From assembly GCA_018240285.1 (NCBI GenBank), contig JAFEGA010000004.1, forward strand, positions 196,992 to 260,991: DNA of 64,000 bases, in the 5' to 3' direction. The position numbers and the translations under genes are program-made. Below, piece by piece: positions 26,578-34,076 of this stretch. Numbering within the stretch: position 1 is the first letter of the stretch; every line of letters starts with the position of its first letter. The notes beneath the pieces are model-generated. The model saw nothing but the letters and a program-made list of their open reading frames with translations, was not told where the DNA came from and searched no databases. Source of the DNA: Pseudomonadota bacterium. GTDB lineage: Bacteria > Pseudomonadota > Gammaproteobacteria > Burkholderiales > Nitrosomonadaceae.

Positions 26578-26773
26578 GCAGGCAAATCGGCAAATCCGGA
26601 AATTCCTTTTTTTCTTAAATTTTCCGAATCAAGAAATTCATCAATCCCAATAACGGCGGTGCTTTCGGAGTTTTTACATTTTGCTATGCAGCAAATTTTT
26701 GCCTTGATCAAATAATCACAAGTTAGCTGTGCAATATCGCACAGAAACGAGCAGATTATTAAAGGCAACCGCA

Positions 26774-27085
26774 ATGCAAGATACCACCATTACACAAGCT
26801 ATTAAATCAGCTTATCCAGATTCTCCTTCATCCTCACAATTCCGAACACTGTTGACAGTTCGCCAATTTAGCGACAAACATCCTGCATTCACACAAGGTG
26901 CAATCCGCAATCTGATTTTTTTAGCTGAAAACCGCAAGACTTCAAGAGGCACAATTCAAGGCAATGGTTTGAAAATTGCCTTAGTAAGAATTGGCAGAAA
27001 ATTGCTAATTGATGAATCGAAATTTTTTCAGTGGATTGATTCGCAGCAGAAAAACAAAAACTATAGTGCGGGCGGTGCAGAATGA
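26774..27085 (+). CDS. small DNA-binding-like protein (excisionase-like)
   Basis: This 103-residue protein has a winged-helix-like pattern: LLTVRQFSDKHPAFTQGAIRNLIFLAENR followed by GLKIALVRIGRKLLIDESKFFQWIDSQQ. The layout is that of helix-turn-helix proteins acting as excisionase or activator in integrative elements, parallel to AlpA in element A. The ATG at 26774 is chosen over an upstream GTG. Its stop overlaps the start of the CHC2 gene (ATGA), making it first in a coupled five-gene chain. A 196-base AT-rich gap before it probably carries the promoter. Confidence 0.75.
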   Translation: MQDTTITQAIKSAYPDSPSSSQFRTLLTVRQFSDKHPAFTQGAIRNLIFLAENRKTSRGTIQGNGLKIALVRIGRKLLIDESKFFQWIDSQQKNKNYSAGGAE

Positions 27086-27381
27086 GAATCGCTGCCCAAT
27101 CACTTCAAAACGTTAAGGCTGGTATTCGCCCCGTTGATTTTTACCGCAGTGAATTACCAGCAATGCCTTTGCCCCTTGGTAGCGGATGGCGTGATGGCGG
27201 CTTATGCCCATTTCATCCAGATAAGCGCGCAGGAAGCTTTCGAGTGAATCTAGCAACCGGTGCATTCATTTGCTTTTCGTGTGGAACCAAAGGCGGGGAT
27301 ATTGTCGCCTTTATTCAGAAAAGAGACGGCTTGAGTTTCCCAGAAGCAGTGCAGAGACTATCCAATGAATGGGGGGTGTGA
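27082..27381 (+). CDS. CHC2 zinc-finger (primase N-terminal domain) protein
   Basis: The 99-residue protein is a stand-alone CHC2 zinc finger as found at the N-terminus of DnaG primases. Ligands are visible in LCPFHPDKRAGSFRVN and FICFSCGTKGGDIVAFI, followed by the helical tail FPEAVQRLSNEWG. It would bind template DNA for priming. The start overlaps the previous stop and its own stop overlaps the next ATG (TGATG). The catalytic TOPRIM part is encoded separately downstream, so the primase is split. Confidence 0.88.
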   Translation: MRIAAQSLQNVKAGIRPVDFYRSELPAMPLPLGSGWRDGGLCPFHPDKRAGSFRVNLATGAFICFSCGTKGGDIVAFIQKRDGLSFPEAVQRLSNEWGV

Positions 27382-27554
27382 TGCAAGGCAGAGCCGGATC
27401 ATTCAAAAGCAAACCGCGCCGTTTTGTTTGGGAAAATCGAAATCTTCAAGATGAAATACATGGATACATTGCTCACTTGAATGATGGCATAAGTAAAGAT
27501 AAGCAAATTATTCCTTATTTTAAGCGCATCAATGGAAGTTGCTTCTATGGTTGA
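27381..27554 (+). CDS. small protein linking the two primase genes
   Basis: This 57-residue ORF begins at an ATG overlapping the CHC2 stop (TGATG) and ends 8 bases inside the next gene, so it fits the coupled chain. The sequence is basic at the N-terminus (GSFKSKPRRFVWENRN) and then mixed; I recognise no family. It may be a genuine small subunit or a degenerate N-terminal part of the downstream primase-helicase protein. Confidence 0.5.
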   Translation: MQGRAGSFKSKPRRFVWENRNLQDEIHGYIAHLNDGISKDKQIIPYFKRINGSCFYG

Positions 27555-29640
27555 AACCGTGAGAGAAGCTGCCCGCCGCTTATCCGATACTGTTCTCCGA
27601 AAGGGATTCAAACCGGCTGCTCTGCATACTTATACCGACTCTAAAGGTGAGCCGATTTATTGGCGCATTCGAGCCAAAAATATGATTACCGGTGAGAAAT
27701 GGATCAGACCCATGAGGTTAAGCGACAATGGGTATGAATTGGGAGAACCTGCATTCAAAGATGGGAGTCCCTTATATGCTCTGCACCTTATCGCAGACAA
27801 TCCTGGTTCAACTGTGTGGATTGTCGAGGGCGAACAAAAAGCTGATGCAATCAACGAGATTGGCCTTGTAGCTACTACTTCTGGCGGAGCGACGAGTGCC
27901 GGTAAAACCGATTGGACACCACTACGCGGGCGTAACGTAATTATCTGGCCGGATTTCGACGATGTTGGCATAGCTTACGCGAAAAATGTTGCGGGTATCT
28001 TGAGTGATTTAAGTTGCACGGTTTCAGTCATTGATGTGAACAAGCTGGGACTTTCGGAATCTCAGGACGTGATTGATTGGCTCGCGATTCGTCCAGAGGC
28101 AACTGCCACAGAGATAACGGGCTTGCCATTAATTCAGCAAGAAAACGTGTGGGAGGACGATTCAAACGGTTGGCCAGAACCGCAACCGCTGACTGCGAAA
28201 ATAGAACCAAATCCTTATCCAGTCGAATCACTGCCTGTCATCGTTAAAGCAGCAGTTGACGAAGTACATAGATTTGTTAAAGCACCGATTCCGTTGGTGG
28301 CGGCTTCAGCAATATCTGCTTTGTCATTGGCGATACAAGCGCATCATGATGTGGAAAGAGCAAGTGCACTGCACTCACCAACAGGATTATTTTTGTTAAC
28401 TATCGCTGACAGTGGTGAGAGAAAATCTACTTGTGACAGATTCTTCACTAAAGCAATTATTGAATACGAAGAGGCACAAGCCGAGGCCGCAAAACCTGCA
28501 ATAAAGAACCATAAAGCAGATATAGCTTCGTGGGAAGCTAAGTGCTCCGGGATAAAAGACAAGATAAAAAACGAAGCAAGAGGCGGAAAACCGACAGCCA
28601 GTCAGGAATCTGAGCTTAGATTGCTTGAACAAAATAGGCCAGAACCTCCAAGAATCCCACGCCTGATATACGTTGACACAACACCAGAAGCATTGACTTA
28701 TAGCTTAGCGAAACAATGGCCTAGCGGTGGCGTGGTATCGGCGGAAGCCGGTATTGTATTCGGGTCGCATGGCATGGGAAAAGATTCAGTAATGCGAAAT
28801 CTAGCAACACTAAATCAACTTTGGGACGGTACAAATTTAAAAGTGGATCGCAAAACAAGTGAGTCTTTCATAGTGAACGATGCAAGACTTACAGTGGCTT
28901 TACAAATACAGCCTGAAACCTTAAAAAGTTTCTTTGAAAAATCTGGTGCACTGGCACGCGGAACAGGATTCTTGGCGAGGTTTCTTATTAGCTTACCTGA
29001 GTCAACACAAGGCAACAGGCTATTCACAGAGGCACCAAAAGGCTGGCCGCAGCTTGCAAAATTTAATCGACGAATCACCGAGATATTAAATATTCCCGCA
29101 CCAACCAAGAACGGCAGTGGCGGACTAACACCAATGATGCTGACCCTAACACCCGAGGCCAAGGCCGCATGGATTAATTTTCATGACGGTATTGAGATGC
29201 AATTATCTAGCGGTGGTGTTTTGTTTAATGTGCGCGACGTAGCAAGCAAGATTGCAGATAATGCCACAAGGATGGCAGCACTATTTCATGTATTTGAGGG
29301 CGTTGGTGGTGCAATCAGTCTGGACGCATTCGAGAGAGCAAGCGCGATTGTGGCATGGCACCTGAACGAATCGCGGCGCTTCTTTGGTGAGCTTGCGTTA
29401 CCGGTTGAGATGGCGGACTCTGTACGGCTTGACGATTGGTTGATCCAGCACTGCAAGCGTGAACATACGCACTATGTCACAAAACGTCACGCGCAACAGT
29501 ATGGAACTATCAGAGATGCAGCACGGCTCAATGCTGCTATCGCCGAACTTGAAGTACTGGATCGTATCCGGATCAGCAAGGACGGGAAGAAAATATCGAT
29601 TTGGTTAAATCCTAAACTACTGATTCAAGAAGCCACATGA
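27547..29640 (+). CDS. TOPRIM-DUF3987 primase/helicase-like replication protein
   Basis: The 697-residue protein begins with a primase-like TOPRIM region (about residues 30-200). VWIVEGEQKADAINEIG and VIIWPDFDDVG supply the acidic residues expected at a TOPRIM site. A DUF3987 region follows (about 225-600), a helicase-like fold common in plasmid and satellite replication proteins, with SGERKSTCDRFF as the nucleotide-binding-like loop. The start at 27547 has GGAAG seven bases upstream; an ATG 15 bases earlier is an alternative. With the CHC2 protein it makes a complete primase and probable helicase for element B replication, functionally like the P4 alpha protein but split. Confidence 0.82.
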   Translation: MVETVREAARRLSDTVLRKGFKPAALHTYTDSKGEPIYWRIRAKNMITGEKWIRPMRLSDNGYELGEPAFKDGSPLYALHLIADNPGSTVWIVEGEQKADAINEIGLVATTSGGATSAGKTDWTPLRGRNVIIWPDFDDVGIAYAKNVAGILSDLSCTVSVIDVNKLGLSESQDVIDWLAIRPEATATEITGLPLIQQENVWEDDSNGWPEPQPLTAKIEPNPYPVESLPVIVKAAVDEVHRFVKAPIPLVAASAISALSLAIQAHHDVERASALHSPTGLFLLTIADSGERKSTCDRFFTKAIIEYEEAQAEAAKPAIKNHKADIASWEAKCSGIKDKIKNEARGGKPTASQESELRLLEQNRPEPPRIPRLIYVDTTPEALTYSLAKQWPSGGVVSAEAGIVFGSHGMGKDSVMRNLATLNQLWDGTNLKVDRKTSESFIVNDARLTVALQIQPETLKSFFEKSGALARGTGFLARFLISLPESTQGNRLFTEAPKGWPQLAKFNRRITEILNIPAPTKNGSGGLTPMMLTLTPEAKAAWINFHDGIEMQLSSGGVLFNVRDVASKIADNATRMAALFHVFEGVGGAISLDAFERASAIVAWHLNESRRFFGELALPVEMADSVRLDDWLIQHCKREHTHYVTKRHAQQYGTIRDAARLNAAIAELEVLDRIRISKDGKKISIWLNPKLLIQEAT

Positions 29641-29897
29641 TTTTCTTGAGATTGTACGAAAAAAGAAATTTGCTACAGCTACTGTTGCTACACCTGCTAC
29701 AGATAGACCGGTATTTAATTCCGAGTGTAGCAATAGTAGCAAGTGTAGCCGTAGCAAAACATAAAAACGGCAAAGCTGCATTATCTAAAAATGTGAAACT
29801 TAAAGAGCTGAGAAAAAAGGTATTAACAATTCTGGCAAATCGACCAGATTCACAGCAGGAATTTATTATTGATACAAGCAATCAAATTTCTTGTTAA
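29637..29897 (+). CDS. small hypothetical protein overlapping the candidate origin
   Basis: This 86-residue ORF starts at an ATG overlapping the previous stop (ATGA), like the rest of the chain. Its first half is the odd LLQLLLLHLLQ...VAIVASVAVAK, encoded by the GCTAC/GTAGC repeat dyad, and its second half KLKELRKKVLTILANRPDSQQEF looks like a normal charged helix. It may be real, or only a frame held open by the repeats, whose spacing is in multiples of three. No family recognised. Confidence 0.45.
   Translation: MIFLRLYEKRNLLQLLLLHLLQIDRYLIPSVAIVASVAVAKHKNGKAALSKNVKLKELRKKVLTILANRPDSQQEFIIDTSNQISC
29672..29755. repeat. 84-bp dyad of GCTAC repeats, candidate replication origin of element B
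   Basis: GCTAC occurs at 29672, 29678, 29687 and 29696, and its complement GTAGC at 29727, 29736, 29745 and 29751. Spacings are 6-9-9 on the left and 9-9-6 on the right, exactly mirrored about position 29713.5. The arms extend as an imperfect 32-bp inverted repeat. The site is next to the primase-helicase gene, where satellite origins with iterons usually lie. Confidence 0.65.
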
Positions 29898-29915
29898 AAC
29901 AGGAGAAAAGCAACG

Positions 29916-30338
29916 ATGACAGCCGAAAATAAAAAACGTGGACGCTGGAAAGCTGGTGAATCTGGCAATCCAAATGGAAGAAAACCGGGTACTGGTGAGG
30001 TAGCTAAGCTAAGAGCAAGCATTGCAAAGGATTTGCCGGAGATTATCAAGCAATTGGTAGATAAAGCGAAAGCAGGAGATACTCAGGCTGCCCGATTGCT
30101 TTTGGAGCGTGCGTTACCGCCGATGAAACCAGTCGAGCAGCATGTCGAGATTAATCTGTCAGAAGATGCTGATTTATCTACACAAGGTCAATCAATCATT
30201 CAGGCAGTAGCCGATGGAACACTTGCGCCAAGCCAAGGAAGTGCGTTGCTCACTGCATTAGGTATATTAGCAAGGATCAAAGAAATTGATGAGTTGGAAA
30301 AAAGGCTAACTGCATTGGAGCAAGCAAGTGCACACTAG
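29916..30338 (+). CDS. DUF5681-domain protein
   Basis: The 140-residue protein opens with the DUF5681 signature RGRWKAGESGNPNGRKPGTG (residues 8-27), then KLRASIAKDLPEIIKQLVDKAKAGDTQAARLLLERALPPMKP, and ends in a coiled-coil-like helix (LARIKEIDELEKRLTALEQ). The domain is frequent in phage and island genomes, often where a small terminase subunit would be, but its function is not established. The ribosome-binding site AGGAG precedes the ATG. A GTG-started small ORF overlaps its last codons. Confidence 0.82.
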   Translation: MTAENKKRGRWKAGESGNPNGRKPGTGEVAKLRASIAKDLPEIIKQLVDKAKAGDTQAARLLLERALPPMKPVEQHVEINLSEDADLSTQGQSIIQAVADGTLAPSQGSALLTALGILARIKEIDELEKRLTALEQASAH

Positions 30339-30492
30339 AACCAGGTTATTGAAGTTAGAGCGAACGATTAAGAAACATGAGCCCGTATGCATAATAGTGA
30401 AATTAGGAGCTAAATTGACACCCGAACAACAAAAGAAACTTTCTGAAGCCAGAGCAGAGAAGCGTCAAATAATCTTGGTTAATTTTGTATAA
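30328..30492 (+). CDS. small basic protein 1 (54 residues)
   Basis: A GTG start inside the DUF5681 gene's last codons opens a 54-residue frame beginning MHTRTRLLKLERTIKK and containing LGAKLTPEQQKKLSEARAEKRQ. The sequence is a well-formed charged helical protein, and its start overlaps the upstream stop as in a coupled operon. Its N-terminus resembles that of the next small ORF (R-x-RL-x-KLE-x-x-x-x-K). I know no family. Confidence 0.55.
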   Translation: MHTRTRLLKLERTIKKHEPVCIIVKLGAKLTPEQQKKLSEARAEKRQIILVNFV

Positions 30493-30498
30493 GAAGTT

Positions 30499-30666
30499 AT
30501 GGTGATACTGAGAAATAGACTCAGAAAATTGGAAAACAAGCTAGACAAAAAGATCAGAATTGAAGATATTATTCGACTTTTTCGTCATAAAGATTCGCTA
30601 AGTACTAAAGAGCAGAATCGAATTATTGCTTCTGATTTGTATCAGTATATTTGTAACGTTAAATAG
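30499..30666 (+). CDS. small basic protein 2 (55 residues)
   Basis: This 55-residue ORF starts 6 bases after the previous one and begins MVILRNRLRKLENKLDKK, similar to the start of small protein 1. The rest (IRIEDIIRLFRHKDSLSTKEQNRIIASDLYQYI) is helical and charged. The shared N-terminal pattern suggests the two arose by duplication and are both expressed. No family recognised; a small regulator or packaging factor of the island is possible. Confidence 0.5.
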   Translation: MVILRNRLRKLENKLDKKIRIEDIIRLFRHKDSLSTKEQNRIIASDLYQYICNVK

Positions 30667-30719
30667 AGTAAAAACATTAACTAGATAGGAATCAATTGAG
30701 ACCACAACTATTTTTTATA

Positions 30720-31220
30720 TCAAATATTCTTCCTTGCTAATGTGCTGTAAAGAAAGCGTAAAGAAAGAAGAAATAAAGTCGTCTCTATTCCTATAATCAT
30801 TCCAGCACCAAGACCCTCTTTTGTACTTATCCAGATATTTATATGTGACAAGAATCCGACAATAATCGTTAATAGGTAAACACTGGCTAGTGATCCTAAA
30901 AAACAGCATATCGAGAAGCTAATGTTTGAGATTGGTTTGTAATATTTTATAGAAGTAATGCCTCCCAAAATCCCTAAAGACAACTGTAAGCTCATAAAAG
31001 TACTCTCACTTCCATAGTAGGAAGCAAATAGTAAAAGAGTACTCAATAATACAGAGAAAATTGCAGAAATAATAAGCAAAAGTGATTTGTAATGCTTGCG
31101 TCTTTTATTATTTAAAGGGCGCTCTTTGTTCTCTATAGGATTAAGTACTATTGGAGTGCCGCAATTTGAGCAATACTTTGAATTGTAATTTATTTTGCTT
31201 TCACATCTAGGACAAAACAA
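30720..31220 (-). CDS. zinc-ribbon membrane protein
   Basis: The 166-residue protein starts with a zinc ribbon (MFCPRCESKINYNSKYCSNCGTPI, two C-x-x-C pairs) followed by a basic linker and about four membrane segments (LLLIISAIFSVLLSTLLLFA, LGILGGITSI, FSICCFLGSLASVYLLTIIVGFL, GMIIGIETTLFLLSLRFL). Such zinc_ribbon_2-TM proteins are common, of mostly unknown function. It is AT-rich, convergent with the replication module, and looks like island cargo. Confidence 0.75.
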   Translation of the reverse strand: MFCPRCESKINYNSKYCSNCGTPIVLNPIENKERPLNNKRRKHYKSLLLIISAIFSVLLSTLLLFASYYGSESTFMSLQLSLGILGGITSIKYYKPISNISFSICCFLGSLASVYLLTIIVGFLSHINIWISTKEGLGAGMIIGIETTLFLLSLRFLYSTLARKNI

Positions 31221-31293
31221 AATTACTCCAATTAAATTTATAGTTTGAATAACTCACGGATCTTATTATGTTTCTAGTTAAAGAATTAATTCC

Positions 31294-32349
31294 TTATTCA
31301 ATTATATATGTAGCTTTGCGTCGTTGTATTCTACGATATGCACAATAATAAACTAATCCCAAACCAACTAATAACATGGCATATATCTTGGGTTCTGGCA
31401 CAGGGCTTAAAAGGAATGCATGAAATTCACCGTTTAGAAACCCTTCACCTGCAATCTGCCCGGCATCATTAATACTTCTAGCATGTATCAGTGACCAGTT
31501 CGAGCCGAGTGGTAATAGTGTATTTAAATCAGTTAATAAATTGTTATCGTACAGGAAAGCACGATCACCAAAAGTACTGCCTAAAGTACCAACAATTTGT
31601 CCTTTATTATTAATATCCCAAGCCCAGCTATTGCCTGAAAATACCGGTGTAAGATCTTTCATTGCGCCATCATGATAAAGAAATGCATGAACATAAGCAT
31701 TCCCAGCTATATCGGAATAACCGACAATTTCCCTGGAATCATTGATACTACGCGCGAAGCCCATTGATCCACCCAATGTACCAATATCCGACATGCTACC
31801 GTCTTTATAGATAAATGCCCTATTATTTGAGTCGCCTACAGCGTCACCCAAATTGTTGATGTCAAAACCATAGCTTGACCCTCCACCTCCGAGCGTACCG
31901 AGACTTATCATAGTGCCATTGGTGTAGATAAATGCGCGACTAAATCCCGTTCCTGTCCCATTAAGGGAAGTTCCAACAATTTGCCCAGCTTCATTAATTC
32001 CTTCGGCGTAAACATCATAACCATAGCCCAAGTCGCCTATATCAGTCATCAAGCCGTTATCGTATAAAAATGCGTGATTGGAGCTTGATACTCCAACTAC
32101 CTGATGTTTGCTATTAATATCCGTGGCATAACCTGAAATATCAAGAATAGTGGTAGTGCCGCCACTATAAAGGAAGGGTTTACTACTTTGTTGACCAACC
32201 ACTTCACCAAATATATTCATTGCAAATACTCCACCTATGCCGCCGTCTTTCCATAATGGCCCCACATCTTTAATCGCATACGTTGTTTCTGCCCGAGCGG
32301 ATGCTATTGAAAAAAAAGTAAGGATCGCTGCAATTAGTAATTTGCGCAT
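31294..32349 (-). CDS. HAF-repeat PEP-CTERM sorted protein
   Basis: The 351-residue protein has a signal peptide (MRKLLIAAILTFFSIASARA) and about seven HAF-type repeats with the pattern IN-x-x-G-x-x-VG (for example INEAGQIVGTS, INNLGDAVGDS, INNKGQIVGTL) spanning residues 45-310. It ends in a PEP-CTERM sorting tail: VPEP near residue 317, a membrane helix and a basic end (YRRIQRRK). Such proteins are exported and processed by an exosortase. The start at 32349 has GGAG eight bases upstream. No exosortase is in the element, so it must rely on the host. Its presence as mobile-element cargo is unusual. Confidence 0.85.
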   Translation of the reverse strand: MRKLLIAAILTFFSIASARAETTYAIKDVGPLWKDGGIGGVFAMNIFGEVVGQQSSKPFLYSGGTTTILDISGYATDINSKHQVVGVSSSNHAFLYDNGLMTDIGDLGYGYDVYAEGINEAGQIVGTSLNGTGTGFSRAFIYTNGTMISLGTLGGGGSSYGFDINNLGDAVGDSNNRAFIYKDGSMSDIGTLGGSMGFARSINDSREIVGYSDIAGNAYVHAFLYHDGAMKDLTPVFSGNSWAWDINNKGQIVGTLGSTFGDRAFLYDNNLLTDLNTLLPLGSNWSLIHARSINDAGQIAGEGFLNGEFHAFLLSPVPEPKIYAMLLVGLGLVYYCAYRRIQRRKATYIIE

Positions 32350-32681
32350 TATTACTACTCCCATGGAAATAACTTTGTTTCATAATAGATTGAAAGAATT
32401 ACGCTGTATATGGGCTATATGCCTTATTGATTAGAGATATATGACTCTTGATTGCGATATTACACCCCTCCAAAAAAAAGTTTAGCGGCTGGAGGAACAG
32501 GAATATAAGCTTGTATAACGAAAAGATTTCTTGAAAACAGCCGCGATGATAAGATTAAAAATATTTTAAATCCCCGCATTACTTGGGCAAGGAAATCTGA
32601 ACGGTACAGTTATCTAATCCAAAGGGAAGAGGGCTTCCCACTACCTCCGATAATCAATGGAAGCTAGAAACTCCAAACTTC
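32350..32681. other. non-coding stretch between divergent cargo genes
   Basis: These 332 bases separate the PEP-CTERM gene from the divergent hypothetical gene at 32682 and must hold both promoters. I see a CCTCCA...TGGAGG inverted pair near 32468-32497 but no confident promoter. Confidence 0.45.
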
Positions 32682-33422
32682 ATGAATAATAAACCGACAA
32701 ACAACATTCGGATACATCCTATGGGTACTCGGGTTACTGATAATGCTAGAGTACAGGAGCTAGCTACGTTAGCGCCTGTATCCTTTCGAGTAGCTCAAGA
32801 TGTACTCGTGGCGGCGCAAAAATACGTCAACAAATCAGGTTTTTTCTCCTCTGAACAGTCACGAATTCAGAAGTTACAAGCTGAATGCCACGAACTTCTC
32901 CAAGCGCTAAGGTTTGATCAATTCATGACTGAAGAGATGGATCAGCAAGGAGAGTTATTCGTTTTTATGGAATTCTTTTCCTTATTTTCTGATGCATTTC
33001 CGAATTGGCAAAAGGAATATGATGCTCTGAATCGCCTCGTTCCGCACATCTTCAGATCGCTTGATGGTATACCTTCGAAGGTAGATTCAATGGCTTTCTG
33101 CGAAAACTTGATAAGGAACGCAACCGTTGATGCGGTGCTAGATAATGGCAACTACATGGCGTTTCTCATCCATGTCGACGCCGATAGTTCACTGTTGGAA
33201 GAGCATTTCAAATGTTCCGATGCAGTAACCACAATGATTTCCGCAGTTGAAGCCAGAATTGCGAATCGTCAATACAACGATCCAACAGACGGAATTGATA
33301 TGCTGGATGGAATAGTAAGGCGGAAACCAAATACCAACGTAATGCGTGCTGTAGTTGGTCGCGACGGAAAACCGCTTTTTCGATGGAATCCTCCCAAAAA
33401 TGTTAGCTGTGGTGAATCCTAA
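32682..33422 (+). CDS. hypothetical protein, right-end cargo of element B
   Basis: I do not recognise this 246-residue protein. It is soluble, with helix-rich segments (RVAQDVLVAAQKYVNKSGFFSSEQSRIQKLQAECHELLQAL, residues 37-77; LFVFMEFFSLFSDAFPNWQKEYDALNRLV, residues 91-119) and a basic C-terminus with VVGRDGKPLFRWNPPKN. No catalytic motif is evident. It stands alone next to the right arm-type sites. Cargo at the end of such islands is often defence-related, but nothing in the sequence proves that. Confidence 0.65.
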   Translation: MNNKPTNNIRIHPMGTRVTDNARVQELATLAPVSFRVAQDVLVAAQKYVNKSGFFSSEQSRIQKLQAECHELLQALRFDQFMTEEMDQQGELFVFMEFFSLFSDAFPNWQKEYDALNRLVPHIFRSLDGIPSKVDSMAFCENLIRNATVDAVLDNGNYMAFLIHVDADSSLLEEHFKCSDAVTTMISAVEARIANRQYNDPTDGIDMLDGIVRRKPNTNVMRAVVGRDGKPLFRWNPPKNVSCGES

Positions 33423-34003
33423 TATTATCCGAACAAATCGGCGCAAACCGCTCAATTCAGATGTTAAGGGTTGGCCATGAACATAGCTAAAACACTATCA
33501 AACCTATAAAGGAAGAGACTTTTTCCGGTACACTCGCTACCGCGTCATTAATCAAATTTGAAGAATACTCTGCTGTTCTTTGTTATCCGCGAGCATCTTC
33601 ATATTTCGGCACAAGTGAGTTCCTACAAATTTGAAAAACTGTCCACATTCCACATTTATTTCCGGCGCAGCACATTGTGCTCTTACAGTGAAAAGTATCA
33701 ACACAACAACTGATAGTGCAAATCAGAAGCGCTCTATTTTTATTCAATAAGATAAAAACAACAACGGATGATGCAACTCAGATGTTGTTAACAATCCATA
33801 ACTTTAAATAGAAAAACAAGATGTCCCATAGCCACAAGATGTGGGGCAATTACCCCATAGGTATTTAGCGGGGCACTAGTGGGACACTCGTAGATAAAAA
33901 ACCAGCAAAAAATACAACAAGTGGCAATAAGAGTAATATTTTAACTATTTGATAAAATTGTTTTAGTTTGTTGTGGTTTGTTGCAAGTCATTGATATTAA
34001 ATG
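33423..34003. other. right-end non-coding region of element B
   Basis: No gene is supported in these 581 bases. The region has an imperfect 28-base direct repeat (33700-33727 and 33755-33782, 55 bases apart), the right arm-type sites and an AT-rich stretch with repeated TTTGTTG just before the attachment core. Confidence 0.6.
33842..33887. repeat. arm-type repeats, right side of element B
   Basis: TGGGGCA at 33842, an inverted TACCCCA at 33851, CGGGGCAC at 33869 and TGGGACAC at 33880 (the last two 11 bases apart) match the word found at the left end. They end 117 bases before attachment copy 3, close to the 120 bases seen in element A. Confidence 0.6.
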
Positions 34004-34049
34004 ATTTGTAATCAGAAGGTCCCGAGTTCGATTCTTGGTGTCGGCACCA
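34004..34049 (+). repeat. attachment core copy 3 (right end of element B)
   Basis: Exact 46-base copy of the tRNA-Thr 3' end. The sequence right of it differs from the flank shared by copies 1 and 2 and is presumably the original chromosomal continuation. The HDOD gene ends 28 bases further on. Confidence 0.92.
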
Positions 34050-34076
34050 AAGATACTGTAGATGTTTTGAGATTCA

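Larger units (their letters stand above)
24394..34049 (+). mobile_element. integrative element B in the tRNA-Thr site (primase type)
   Basis: This 9.7-kb element lies between attachment copies 2 and 3. It has a tyrosine integrase at its left end, a hypothetical gene, a helix-turn-helix gene, a coupled primase/helicase-like module, a candidate origin, a DUF5681 gene, two very small ORFs, and right-end cargo (zinc-ribbon membrane protein, PEP-CTERM protein, hypothetical). No structural phage or conjugation gene is visible. The type matches phage-satellite-like islands; a helper, if any, is not in the window. Confidence 0.87.

Noticed and set aside
29612..29881. Minus-strand 89-codon frame over the repeat dyad
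   Set aside because: It mirrors the repeats, lacks a ribosome-binding site and opposes the coupled gene chain.
16789..34049. Intact prophage or conjugative element
   Set aside because: No portal, capsid, tail, large terminase, lysis, relaxase or type IV secretion gene was recognised in either element.
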